The notes under the pieces are model-generated. The model searched no databases. It had not been told where the DNA came from and saw only the letters and a list, made by a program, of their open reading frames with translations. From NCBI GenBank assembly GCA_037445775.1, contig JBBIJX010000032.1:1-18468 (forward strand): DNA of 18,468 nt, in the 5' to 3' direction. Origin of the DNA: JBBUX01 sp037445775 (GTDB lineage Bacteria; Actinomycetota; Coriobacteriia; Anaerosomatales; PHET01). The translations under genes and the position numbers were made by a program. Each line of letters begins with the position of its first letter. Within the stretch, counting starts at the first letter, position 1. Positions 1 through 7,064 of the stretch are shown piece by piece.

Positions 1-1548
1 CTCAGGGTACGACCCCGAGTTTGCGATGGCTTGCTTCTCGTCGTCCACGTCGGTGGCGGTCGGACCAAACAGCCAGAGGTTGAAATCAGCGCCCTCAGGA
101 CCCCTCAGACTGACCGTCAGCGTCTGACCGGCACCGAGTAGCACGCTGTAGACGTCGTCTGTGTCGGAGCGGGAGTCGAGCGTATCCATCACAGGTGAAG
201 CCGCGAGCGGCACACCGGGGATGTTGCGGTCGTCCGGTAGCGCCACGCCGGTCAGAGCCCTGTCCGCGCGCACGAGACCACGGCCATACTTGGAATCGGC
301 GCCCGCAGGGCCGAGGTCCTGAGCGGTCGAGTACATACGGTTGATGATCTGCGAACTGGTCCACGAGGGCTTCGCGCTCGCTAGCAGCGCTGCAACACCC
401 GCGACGAACGGTGTAGCCATCGAGGTCCCTTGCGACGCTTCGTAGCCGCCGTCCGGCACTGTCGAGAGGATGTCGACTCCCGGCGCGACGATGTCGGTAC
501 CCGTGCCCCAGTTCGAGAACGAGGCCCTGGAGTTGTCCGGGTTGACCGCGCCCACTCCCACGACCCCGGGGTACGCCGCAGGATATGACACTGAGCCGAC
601 TGCGTCATTGCCCGTCGCCGCGACGATCACGCAGCCCTTCGTCCGGGCATCCGCCACGACTGAAGCCGTATAGGGGTCGTGCGAGGCCCCTCCGAGCGAT
701 AAGTTTATGACTTCTGCGCCTCTATCGGCGGCCCACTTGATTCCGGCAGCGACCGTGCGCGAGGTGCCCCCCCCATTATTGCCCAGCACCTTCACGGGCA
801 AGATCCGGACCTCCGGAGCAACGCCCGCAATGCCAGCGCCATTGTCGGCGGTGGCTGCGATGATGCCCGCCACGTGCGTCCCGTGGCCTTCATCATCATC
901 CGCCGAGGAGTCGCCGTTCACGAAGTCGAAGTCGTTGACCGTGTCGACTCGATCCGCTAGGTCGGGGTGGTCCGGACTCACGCCCGTGTCGACCACCGCA
1001 ACGCTGACCGAGGGTCGACCGCGAGAGATCGTCCACGCCTTCACGGCTCCGATGCGAGACGTGCCCCATTGACGTGCGAACATCGGATCGTTGGGGACGC
1101 TCGCGGCTCGATAGTAGTAGTTCGGCTGCACCCATGCCACGGCGCTGCTCTTGGCAACCGCTCGAGCAAATGCCATTCGAGAAGCACCCGCAGGCACCCG
1201 GACGACGAGTGCGCCCTTGTCTGGCCCTGAAACCACCTTCCCGCCCTTGCCACTCACGGCTGCCGCAGCAACGGCTGTACTGGCCTCCGGCACGACGAGA
1301 ACCTCACCGGGAACTGCCGGTGAGCTCCAATCGGTCGCCACTCGAGACGTCGCACCTGCGGCGGGAATATGCAGCGCCACAGTGGACTGCGCGCGGCTGG
1401 AGTGCTGTACGATCTGCGATGGCTTGGTCATGCGACGCGGGGTCACGCCAGCGCTCTCGCCGGCAGTAGCCGTACCCGAGATCGAAAGGCTGCCTACCAA
1501 GGTGGTAGCGAGAACCAAGCGACCGAGCACCCTCAGGTTTCGCAACAT
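1..1548 (-). CDS. Secreted subtilisin-like serine protease (S8 family), 3' end outside window
   Basis: Reading frame open from an ATG at 1548 to the window edge (516 codons seen, no stop). Residues 1 to about 29 form a Sec signal peptide (MLRNLRVLGRLVLATTL, small residues ATA before the likely cleavage). About residues 70-145 resemble an S8 inhibitory propeptide, ending near VQPNYYY. The catalytic triad is complete: Asp187 in VAVVDTG, His222 in HGTHVAG and Ser376 in GTSMATP, with the oxyanion-hole Asn314 in AATGN. From about residue 437 the sequence looks like the beginning of a bacterial pre-peptidase C-terminal domain (DDVYSVLLGAGQTLTV, NLWLFGP). It is therefore predicted to be an exported endopeptidase matured by autoprocessing. 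A weak ribosome site (AAGGGAAG) lies 4-5 bases before the ATG. It follows groEL on the same strand but is separated by about 440 bases and a strong hairpin, so it is probably a separate transcription unit. Domains beyond the PPC start cannot be seen. Confidence 0.95.
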   Translation of the reverse strand, partial: MLRNLRVLGRLVLATTLVGSLSISGTATAGESAGVTPRRMTKPSQIVQHSSRAQSTVALHIPAAGATSRVATDWSSPAVPGEVLVVPEASTAVAAAAVSGKGGKVVSGPDKGALVVRVPAGASRMAFARAVAKSSAVAWVQPNYYYRAASVPNDPMFARQWGTSRIGAVKAWTISRGRPSVSVAVVDTGVSPDHPDLADRVDTVNDFDFVNGDSSADDDEGHGTHVAGIIAATADNGAGIAGVAPEVRILPVKVLGNNGGGTSRTVAAGIKWAADRGAEVINLSLGGASHDPYTASVVADARTKGCVIVAATGNDAVGSVSYPAAYPGVVGVGAVNPDNSRASFSNWGTGTDIVAPGVDILSTVPDGGYEASQGTSMATPFVAGVAALLASAKPSWTSSQIINRMYSTAQDLGPAGADSKYGRGLVRADRALTGVALPDDRNIPGVPLAASPVMDTLDSRSDTDDVYSVLLGAGQTLTVSLRGPEGADFNLWLFGPTATDVDDEKQAIANSGSYPE

Positions 1549-1924
1549 GACACTTCCCTTCGATAGGTCACCGGGCGCGGCTAACGCCCCGCCCTCCCCG
1601 CTCCAATTGCCGGCGCACCAGTTCACGCCGGACTTGTTCCACAACTCACAGCCGGGCGGGCGTATGCACCGGGCGACGGCCACTTCGCCGCGTCGTCGGT
1701 CGAAGGAACCGTGAACGTTGCTTGCGCTCGTGGTCGATGTCCACGATTCCCCTGTCCAGACAGTGCGCCCAACTACACATCTGCGGACCCGTGTAAGCGC
1801 ACATACGCGGCCCGTCGCTTCTGCGTAAGCTTACCAGTGCGTGCTCAAGCGCGCGCTTAGGCTGTTCAGCATAAGCACCAGCACGCGCGCCGCACGTCCC
1901 TCCACACATCCGTGCCCTCACACA
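1549..1924. other. Gene-free interval between groEL terminator and protease start
   Basis: No supportable coding region, tRNA or known riboswitch was found in this 376-base stretch. It must hold the promoter of the protease gene (minus strand), but I could not pick out convincing -35/-10 hexamers. It contains several short palindromes: GTAAGCTTAC at 1825-1834, AAGCGCGCGCTT at 1847-1858, and a CGTGG/CCACG pair at 1729-1745. The word TAAGC or its complement recurs between 1791 and 1876. Short frames called here have no ribosome site and biased, arginine-rich translations typical of antisense or non-coding GC-rich DNA. Confidence 0.5.
1839..1886. repeat. Nested inverted repeats upstream of the protease gene
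   Basis: An outer pair GCGTGCT (1839-1845) and AGCACGC (1880-1886) encloses a perfect 12-base palindrome AAGCGCGCGCTT (1847-1858) and a hairpin made of GCTTA/TAAGC (1855-1859 with 1872-1876) plus GCTG/CAGC (1861-1864 with 1867-1870). The inner elements overlap, so only alternative structures can form. No T-run follows on either strand, which argues against a simple intrinsic terminator. It could be an operator, a processed RNA structure, or chance in GC-rich DNA. Confidence 0.4.
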
Positions 1925-1957
1925 CGAGAGCCCCCGGCGCTTCGCCGGGGGCTCTCG
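1925..1957 (-). terminator. Strong hairpin, probable groESL terminator
   Basis: A perfect 15-bp inverted repeat (CGAGAGCCCCCGGCG at 1925-1939 and its complement at 1943-1957) with a 3-base loop begins 33 bases after the groEL stop codon. The stem is almost entirely G:C. Neither side has a long T-run (TGTGTG on the minus strand, TTCGTT on the plus strand), so it resembles the U-poor terminators common in high-GC actinobacteria. Its position makes termination of the groESL transcript the simplest reading; it also separates that operon from the protease gene. Confidence 0.8.
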
Positions 1958-1990
1958 TTCGTTGCGGGGCTCGCGCGCTGATGGTTCGGC

Positions 1991-3625
1991 CTAGTACATG
2001 CCGCCCATGCCGCCGCCCATCGCGGCTGCGGCCGCGCCGCCATCGTCCTTCGCGGGGATGTCGTTCACGGTGGCCTCGGTCACGAGAATGTTCTTCGAGA
2101 TCGACGCGGCGTTCTGGAGCGCCGAGCGGGTCACCTTGACCGGATCGATGACGCCCATGCCCATGAGGTCACCATACTCGCCGGTGGCCGAGTTGAGGCC
2201 GAAGCCCTTCGTGTTCTCCGCCTTGACCTTCTCCACGACGACCGAACCCTCGAACCCAGCGTTGCTGGCGATCGTCTTGAGCGGCTCGATGAGCGCCTTC
2301 TTGATGATGTTCACACCCACCATCTCGTCCGGATCGGCCAGCTCGAGCTTCTCGAGAGCGGGCAGCGCATCGACGAGCGCGACGCCACCGCCGGCCACGA
2401 TGCCCTCCTCGACCGCGGCGCGGGTCGCCTGGAGCGCGTCCTCGATGCGGTGCTTCTTCTCCTTGAGCTCGACCTCGGTGGCTGCGCCAACCTTGATGAC
2501 AGCGACGCCACCGGAGAGCTTCGCGAGGCGCTCCTGCAGCTTCTCACGGTCGAAGTCCGAATCCGAGTTCTCGATCTCGACCTTGAGCTGGTTGATGCGG
2601 CCCTTGATGTCGTCCTCGGAGCCGCCACCGTCGATGATGGTGGTGTTCTCCTTGGTGATCTTGACGGTCTTGGCGCGGCCCAGCACAGACAGGTCGACAG
2701 AGTCGAGCTTCATGCCCAGCTCCTCGGTGACGACCTGCCCGCCGGTGACGATCGCGATGTCCTCAAGCATGCGCTTGCGGCGGTCGCCGAAGCCCGGCGC
2801 CTTGACGGCGACCGTCACGAACGTGCCACGCAGCTTGTTCAGGATAAGCGTCGCGAGCGCCTCGCCCTCGACGTCCTCGGCGATGATGAGCAGCTGCTTG
2901 CCGGCCTGCATGACCTTCTCGAGCACCGGGAGCAGGTCCTGGATGTTGCCGATCTTCTGGTTGACAACGAGGATGTAGGGGTCGCTGAGCACGGCCTCCA
3001 TGCGCTCGGGGTCTGTGATCATGTACGGCGAGATGTAGCCCTTGTCGAACTGAAGGCCCTCGACGGTCTCGATGTCGATGCCGAACGTCTGCGACTCCTC
3101 GACGGTGATGACGCCGTCCTTGCCCACGACCTCCATCGCCTCGGCGATCTTGTCGCCGATCTCGTCATCGGCCGCCGAGATGGCGCCCACGTGCGCGATC
3201 TCGTCGCGGTCCTCGATGTCCTTCGAGTGCGTCTTGATCTCCTCGACCACCGCGTCGACGGCCTTCTCGATGCCGCGGCGGATAGCGAGCGGATTGGCTC
3301 CCGCGCTCACATTGCGCAGGCCCTCGCCTACGATGACCTGCGCGAGCAGCGTCGCGGTGGTGGTACCGTCACCGGCGACGTCGTTCGTCTTGACGGCGAC
3401 CTCCTTGACGAGCTGGGCGCCCATGTTCTCGAGCGCGTCGTCGAGCTCGATCTCCTTGGCGATCGTCACACCGTCATTGGTGATGGTGGGCGCGCCGAAC
3501 TTCTTGTCGAGCACGACGTAGCGGCCCTTGGGGCCGAGCGTCACCTTGACCGCGTCCGCCAGCTTGTTGACGCCGGCGGCAAGTCCGTGACGGGCCTCTT
3601 CGTCGAAGCGAATCTGCTTAGCCAT
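1991..3625 (-). CDS. groL: Chaperonin GroEL (60 kDa, Hsp60)
   Basis: A 544-residue protein of normal family length, ATG start at 3625 with a near-ideal ribosome site AGGAGGT at 3635-3641. It forms the double-ring folding chamber in the cytoplasm, binding non-native proteins and working with GroES under ATP control. Visible family features are the N-terminal AKQIRFDEEAR, the nucleotide-binding segment with Asp51 (TNDGVTIAKE) and Asp86 (AGDGTTTATLLA), the C-terminal ATP-domain block GLNSATGEYGDLMGMGVIDP, and the flexible tail MGGGMGGMY. The Gly-Met tail is the form typical of general housekeeping GroEL rather than the His-rich actinobacterial paralogue. It lies 50 bases after groES and is co-transcribed from the CIRCE-controlled promoter at 4144-4172. 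Several long frames on the opposite strand here are codon-bias shadows. Confidence 0.99.
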   Translation of the reverse strand: MAKQIRFDEEARHGLAAGVNKLADAVKVTLGPKGRYVVLDKKFGAPTITNDGVTIAKEIELDDALENMGAQLVKEVAVKTNDVAGDGTTTATLLAQVIVGEGLRNVSAGANPLAIRRGIEKAVDAVVEEIKTHSKDIEDRDEIAHVGAISAADDEIGDKIAEAMEVVGKDGVITVEESQTFGIDIETVEGLQFDKGYISPYMITDPERMEAVLSDPYILVVNQKIGNIQDLLPVLEKVMQAGKQLLIIAEDVEGEALATLILNKLRGTFVTVAVKAPGFGDRRKRMLEDIAIVTGGQVVTEELGMKLDSVDLSVLGRAKTVKITKENTTIIDGGGSEDDIKGRINQLKVEIENSDSDFDREKLQERLAKLSGGVAVIKVGAATEVELKEKKHRIEDALQATRAAVEEGIVAGGGVALVDALPALEKLELADPDEMVGVNIIKKALIEPLKTIASNAGFEGSVVVEKVKAENTKGFGLNSATGEYGDLMGMGVIDPVKVTRSALQNAASISKNILVTEATVNDIPAKDDGGAAAAAMGGGMGGMY

Positions 3626-3634
3626 GCTTCGGTT

Positions 3635-3641
3635 ACCTCCT
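3635..3641 (-). promoter_or_regulatory. Ribosome binding site of groL
   Basis: AGGAGGT on the minus strand, 9 bases before the groL ATG; a near-perfect anti-16S match that fits high expression and confirms the start. Confidence 0.85.
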
Positions 3642-3675
3642 CAGTTTCCCGATGGATGCGAATCGCCAGACCGTC

Positions 3676-3969
3676 TTACTCGGCGACGATCGCGTAGATG
3701 TCGTCAGCGCGAAGGATCAGGTACTCCTCGCCCTCGACCTTGACCTCGGTGCCGCCGTACTTGCTGTAGATGACGGTGTCACCCGCCTTCACGTCGAGCG
3801 CGATCCGCTTCTCGCCGTCCTCGTCCCACTTGCCCTCGCCCACGGCGACGACAGTGCCCTTCTGGGGCTTCTCCTTGGCGGTGTCCGCCAGGATGAGACC
3901 GGACTTCGTCTGCGTCTCGGCCTCGGCCTGCTTCACGATCACGCGATCGCCCAGAGGCTTCAGATTCAT
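3676..3969 (-). CDS. groS: Co-chaperonin GroES (10 kDa)
   Basis: A 97-residue protein of exact family length that caps the GroEL ring during ATP-driven folding. The N-terminus MNLKPLGDRVIVK and the mobile loop (around residues 15-35, containing TKSGLILADTAKEKPQ) that contacts GroEL are clear, as is the C-terminal segment YGGTEVKVEGEEYLILRADDIYAIV. The ATG at 3969 is preceded by an AGGAGGG ribosome site at 3976-3982. It is the first gene of the groESL operon. The start codon lies about 165 bases downstream of the predicted transcription start, giving a fairly long leader that begins with the CIRCE operator. Confidence 0.99.
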   Translation of the reverse strand: MNLKPLGDRVIVKQAEAETQTKSGLILADTAKEKPQKGTVVAVGEGKWDEDGEKRIALDVKAGDTVIYSKYGGTEVKVEGEEYLILRADDIYAIVAE

Positions 3970-3975
3970 CGACGT

Positions 3976-3982
3976 CCCTCCT
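3976..3982 (-). promoter_or_regulatory. Ribosome binding site of groS
   Basis: AGGAGGG on the minus strand, 6 bases before the groS ATG; it fixes that start. Confidence 0.8.
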
Positions 3983-4106
3983 GTTTCCTTCTCGCGGTTG
4001 ACGTAAGCCGGACGAGACGCCCGGCAGGTTTCCCTGCGCGGAAGAGCTGTGCGCGAGTGTGTTCATACCCACACGGCCTCGCGAAAGCACATCCCTGCCC
4101 GCGACT

Positions 4107-4135
4107 GCTGGCACTCACATCCTTCGAGTGCCAGC
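4107..4135 (-). promoter_or_regulatory. CIRCE operator (HrcA binding site)
   Basis: A perfect inverted repeat GCTGGCACTC (4107-4116) and GAGTGCCAGC (4126-4135) with a 9-base spacer. The core matches the known CIRCE pattern TTAGCACTC-N9-GAGTGCTAA, with CTG replacing TTA at the ends and the arms one base longer. It starts about 8 bases after the -10 box of the groES promoter, so it covers the expected transcription start. This is the classic placement for HrcA repression of groESL, relieved by heat or misfolded protein. hrcA itself is not in the window. Confidence 0.96.
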
Positions 4136-4143
4136 ACGAAGGG

Positions 4144-4172
4144 ATTCTACCCGTCGCCTGCGACGGTTTCAA
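4144..4172 (-). promoter_or_regulatory. Sigma-70-type promoter of groESL
   Basis: On the minus strand, TTGAAA (4167-4172) and TAGAAT (4144-4149) are separated by exactly 17 bases. Both hexamers are close to the TTGACA/TATAAT consensus, and the CIRCE operator follows directly. The spacer contains a perfect inverted repeat CCGTCGC/GCGACGG (4151-4157 and 4160-4166). Predicted transcription start is near 4136-4138. Confidence 0.88.
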
Positions 4173-4229
4173 GGGGTTTCACCTGCGACTTTGTGGACAT
4201 ACCTGAGTGTTGCGCGCTTAGATTACGCG

Positions 4230-4251
4230 GAGCGCCACGCCTGCAGCGCTC
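4230..4251 (-). terminator. Weak hairpin at the end of rimI-tsaD
   Basis: GAGCGC (4230-4235) and GCGCTC (4246-4251) can pair as a 6-bp stem with a 10-base loop, overlapping the tsaD stop codon. There is no T-run after it. It may help to separate the t6A block from groESL, but could equally be chance. Confidence 0.3.
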
Positions 4252-5758
4252 ACACGTCGGCTGCCGGATCCAACCGCAGCCCCGGCACCGCCTCCGCATC
4301 GAGGCCGAGCCGCTCTCCTCGCAGGTAGCGGTGGTGCGCGGCCGCCGCGATCATCGCGGCGTTGTCGGTACAGAGGTGCAGCGCCGGGACGCTCACGCGC
4401 ACGCCGAGCGGCTCGATCGCCGCGCGCAGCGCTTCGCGGAGCGCGGGGTTGGCCGCCACACCGCCCGCAAGGCAGAACGAGGCGGCGCGCGTCTCGCGGA
4501 CTGCCCGCACCGCCTTGGCCACCTGGACATCGATGATCGCCTGCTGGAAACTCGCCGCTAGGTCGGGGATGTTGATGTCGCGCCCTGCCTCGCGTTCATG
4601 CCTGACATGGTTGATCACCGCGGTCTTGAGTCCCGAAAGAGAGAAGCGGTAGTCGCCGCTCGTGAGCATCGCTCGTGGGAAGTCGATTGCCGCCGGGTCC
4701 CCGTCCGCCGCCATCCTCGAGAGCACGGGCCCGCCCGGATAGCCTAGGCCGAGCACCTTCGCCACCTTGTCGAACGCCTCGCCGGCGGCGTCGTCAAGCG
4801 TCTCGCCCAGCGTATGGTAGACGCCCCACTCCGGCACGTGGACAAGGCTCGTGTGCCCGCCGCTCACCACGAGAGCGACGAGCGGTGGGCCGATCTCAGG
4901 GTCCGCGAGCGCGTTCGCGAAAATATGTCCCTCGAGGTGGTTCACGCCCACGAGTGGCTTGCCGGTCGCAAGCGCGAGCGCCTTCGCGTACGAGAGCCCG
5001 ACGACGAGCGCTCCCACGAGCCCGGGGCCGTACGTGACCGCTATCGCGTCCAGCTCCGCGAACGGAAGCGCATCGTCACGCCCGAGCTCCGCTCCCGCAG
5101 CAAGCATCGCCTCGTCGACGACGCGCACGATCGCCTCGGCGTGCTTGCGGCTTGCGATCTCTGGAACGACGCCCCCGAAGCGCGCATGGAAGTCGACTTG
5201 ACTCGCCACGACGTTGGCAAGGAGCCGCCGGCCACCGCGCATGACCGCAGCCGCCGTCTCGTCGCACGACGTCTCGATCGCAAGGATCGTAAGCTCCTCG
5301 TCCGGCGTGGGACCGGTCTCTAGATCTCCCCACATGATGAGGCCGTCCTCGCCGCTCACAGCGTAGTAGCCCGGCCTGCTCCCCACGACGCTCATGCCGA
5401 ACGACTCGTACAGCGCGATCGCCTCGCGGTTCGACGGACGCACCTCGAGTGTCAGGCGTGTTGCTCCTCGCTCCGCAAGACCTGACCGCACGGACTCCAA
5501 GAGCCCAGAGCCGATCCCTTCCCCCCGGTGGTCGGTCCGGACAGCCAGGTTCATCAGGTGCGCCTCGTCGTCGACGACCCATCCTCCGGTGTAGCCCACC
5601 ACTGCGCCGTGCGCTTCTGCAACAAGCCACAGCCGGCCCGGACCCTCGAGCTCTTCGGCGAACTGCGTACGCGACCACGGCACCGTGAACGTCGCCACCT
5701 CGATCGCCGCCACAGCGTCGAGGTCGGCCTCGCTCATCGCACGGATGACGAAGCTCAC
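4250..5758 (-). CDS. tsaD: Fused RimI (S18 alanine N-acetyltransferase) and TsaD (t6A synthase subunit)
   Basis: One 502-residue frame joins two normally separate proteins. Residues 1 to about 150 are a GNAT acetyltransferase of RimI type, with the acetyl-CoA motif RTDHRGEGIGSGLL (R78, G79, G81, G83) and RPSNREAIALYESFGM; RimI acetylates the N-terminus of ribosomal protein S18. Residues about 155-502 are full-length TsaD (Kae1/Gcp), which transfers threonylcarbamoyl to A37 of ANN-decoding tRNAs. TsaD marks are ETSCDETAAAV (163-172), the metal-binding HLEGH (His274, His278), SGGHT (299-303), the block around GGVAANPALREAL, and CTDNAAMI with metal ligand Asp465. The linker is only a few residues (GPTPDEE). 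The start is GTG at 5758, overlapping the tsaB stop as GTGA, which implies translational coupling. Adjacent tsaB and tsaE supply the other complex subunits. This fusion is known in some actinobacteria; both halves look intact. Confidence 0.97.
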   Translation of the reverse strand: MSFVIRAMSEADLDAVAAIEVATFTVPWSRTQFAEELEGPGRLWLVAEAHGAVVGYTGGWVVDDEAHLMNLAVRTDHRGEGIGSGLLESVRSGLAERGATRLTLEVRPSNREAIALYESFGMSVVGSRPGYYAVSGEDGLIMWGDLETGPTPDEELTILAIETSCDETAAAVMRGGRRLLANVVASQVDFHARFGGVVPEIASRKHAEAIVRVVDEAMLAAGAELGRDDALPFAELDAIAVTYGPGLVGALVVGLSYAKALALATGKPLVGVNHLEGHIFANALADPEIGPPLVALVVSGGHTSLVHVPEWGVYHTLGETLDDAAGEAFDKVAKVLGLGYPGGPVLSRMAADGDPAAIDFPRAMLTSGDYRFSLSGLKTAVINHVRHEREAGRDINIPDLAASFQQAIIDVQVAKAVRAVRETRAASFCLAGGVAANPALREALRAAIEPLGVRVSVPALHLCTDNAAMIAAAAHHRYLRGERLGLDAEAVPGLRLDPAADV

Positions 5759-6555
5759 GGGCGCTCACCGCCGTAGAGCTGCGACTGGCCGCCCACGCCG
5801 CTCGCTGGCGGTCCTGCCTGCGGCAGGCCGTGCCGCTTCCTCTCGGCCTCCTCCGCATCGGAGAGCCGCGTGTAGACCGGGAGCACCGCGCCCGGATCTC
5901 CGTCGTCGAAGAGCGCCACCCCGCCGGCGCCTGCGAAGGCCTCGAGCAGTCCCGTTCCGTCCGGCCACCACATCTCCCGGTCAGCGATGCACGCTCGCTC
6001 GCCCAGGGCGGCCGTGAACACGTCCTCGTACTTCGCGAGCCCGTTGCCCACGAGGGTGAGCGGCTCGTTGGAGTGAACGGCCCACTCGGCCGCCGCCTCG
6101 AAAGGCGACATGACCCGGTCGGGAGAGAGGCGCTCGACCTGGCCCGCGCTCACGCGGAAAAGCGCCGGGTAGGCCTCACCGCGCATCGCGTCACCTACGA
6201 CACCCACGAGACCGTCGCCGCCCGATCGACGCCACGCGATCGCGTCAAGCGTGCCCACGCCTGCGAGCGGCACGCCGAGGCCTTGCGCGAGCCCCTTGGC
6301 CGCTGCGACCCCGATGCGCACCCCGGTGAACGAGCCCGGCCCGCGTCCGACGACGACGCCGCCAACGTCGTCGAGCGAACACTCGGCAGCCGCAAGCGTC
6401 TCCAGCAGTGACTCAAGCAGGCGGGCGTTCGCGCGGTGCGGTGCGATCTCGTGGCCTCCCGCGAGAAGCTCGACGCGGCCGTCAACGGTCAGGCGGCCCA
6501 CACCGGTGGCGATCGCCTCAGTTGCCGTGTCGAGCGCGATGACGACGGTACTCAC
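5755..6555 (-). CDS. tsaB: TsaB, t6A complex dimerisation subunit
   Basis: A 266-residue ASKHA-fold protein that pairs with TsaD and, with TsaE, makes N6-threonylcarbamoyladenosine in tRNA. Family segments are STVVIALDTATEAIATGVG at the N-terminus, VVVGRGPGSFTGVRIGVAAA, KGLAQGLGVPLAGVGTLDA, DAMRGEAYPALFRV, and PVYTRLSDAEEAE near the C-terminus. The frame is open further upstream, but that extension is arginine-rich and lies over tsaE, so I chose the GTG at 6555, which overlaps the tsaE stop codon as GTGA. It ends in an overlap with the RimI-TsaD start. The last about 25 residues after the DAEEAE motif (PQAGPPASGVGGQSQLYGG) look like a disordered tail. It probably lacks enzymatic activity itself and acts as a scaffold. 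Confidence 0.94.
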   Translation of the reverse strand: MSTVVIALDTATEAIATGVGRLTVDGRVELLAGGHEIAPHRANARLLESLLETLAAAECSLDDVGGVVVGRGPGSFTGVRIGVAAAKGLAQGLGVPLAGVGTLDAIAWRRSGGDGLVGVVGDAMRGEAYPALFRVSAGQVERLSPDRVMSPFEAAAEWAVHSNEPLTLVGNGLAKYEDVFTAALGERACIADREMWWPDGTGLLEAFAGAGGVALFDDGDPGAVLPVYTRLSDAEEAERKRHGLPQAGPPASGVGGQSQLYGGERP

Positions 6556-7064
6556 GACGGTTCCACGTCTATGACGGCCACACCGGCAAGTCCCTCGATC
6601 GCGCTCCGCCAGGCGTCGGTAAGCACCGCGCCGCGTCGCCCGAGCGCCTCGACTTCCAGCCGCCGCGCGGTGTCGCCCGTGATGTGCAACGCCACCAGCA
6701 CCCCGTCGTTGGGGACCGACTCGGCGAAGCGGTCTCCCCACTCCACAACGCTCACACCGTCACCCTCGAGCGTCGCGAAGTAGTCGATGTCGTCGAGCTC
6801 CTCGGGACGCTCGAGTCGGTACAGGTCGAGGTGGTAGAGCGGGATGCGCCCTTCATGGACGAGGAGGATGTTGAACGTGGGACTCGTCACCGGCTCCCGC
6901 ACGCCGAGCCCACGGCCGAGCCCTTTCGTCACCTGGGTCTTGCCCGCCCCCAGATCCCCCGTGAGCACGACGACGTCACCTCGTGCGACAGCTGACGCGA
7001 GCGCTTCTCCGCACGCCGCGGTCGCGTCCGCTCCCTCAGTGGCGATGGTGAGGCGCGCCACCAT
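6552..7064 (-). CDS. tsaE: TsaE, ATPase of the t6A complex
   Basis: A 170-residue P-loop ATPase that cycles the TsaB-TsaD complex. The Walker A motif is GDLGAGKT in VVLTGDLGAGKTQVTKGLG, followed by the family segments PVTSPTFNIL and PLYHLDLYRLE, and VSVVEWGDRF, which corresponds to the conserved Trp-Gly motif near the ATP site. The ATG at 7064 overlaps the stop of the glycosylase gene (TGATG), and its own stop overlaps the tsaB GTG. The C-terminal about 35 residues (after ITGDTARRLEVEALG) are less conserved and slightly extend the usual length. It is the first of three coupled t6A genes in this block; tsaC/sua5, which makes the threonylcarbamoyl-AMP substrate, is not in the window. Confidence 0.96.
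   Translation of the reverse strand: MVARLTIATEGADATAACGEALASAVARGDVVVLTGDLGAGKTQVTKGLGRGLGVREPVTSPTFNILLVHEGRIPLYHLDLYRLERPEELDDIDYFATLEGDGVSVVEWGDRFAESVPNDGVLVALHITGDTARRLEVEALGRRGAVLTDAWRSAIEGLAGVAVIDVEPS

Noticed and set aside
967..1714. Plus-strand frames overlapping the protease gene
   Set aside because: They lie antisense to a gene with a complete catalytic triad and have no ribosome sites.
1549..1924. Possible riboswitch (c-di-GMP type) or tRNA before the protease
   Set aside because: I compared the minus strand by eye with the conserved GEMM core and with tRNA T-arm and anticodon patterns; only loose resemblance around 1660-1710, without the required core bases. A covariance-model search would settle it.
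2450..3697. 415-residue plus-strand frame opposite groEL
   Set aside because: It lies wholly antisense to an unmistakable groEL, is dominated by Asp, Leu, Arg and Val as expected from reversed GC-rich codons, and has no ribosome site or recognisable domain.
4007..4025. Small inverted repeat GCCGG/CCGGC in the groES leader
   Set aside because: Only 5 bp with a 9-base loop, expected by chance in GC-rich DNA, and no T-run follows.
4063..4092. Nine-codon reading frame in the groES leader
   Set aside because: An ATG-to-TGA frame exists on the minus strand, but the purine-rich bases directly abut the ATG, so there is no properly spaced ribosome site; too short to support.
6553..6741. Upstream extension of tsaB to 6741
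   Set aside because: The extra residues are arginine- and glycine-rich, overlap tsaE, and precede the conserved N-terminal strand; the GTG at 6555 overlaps the tsaE stop as at other junctions.
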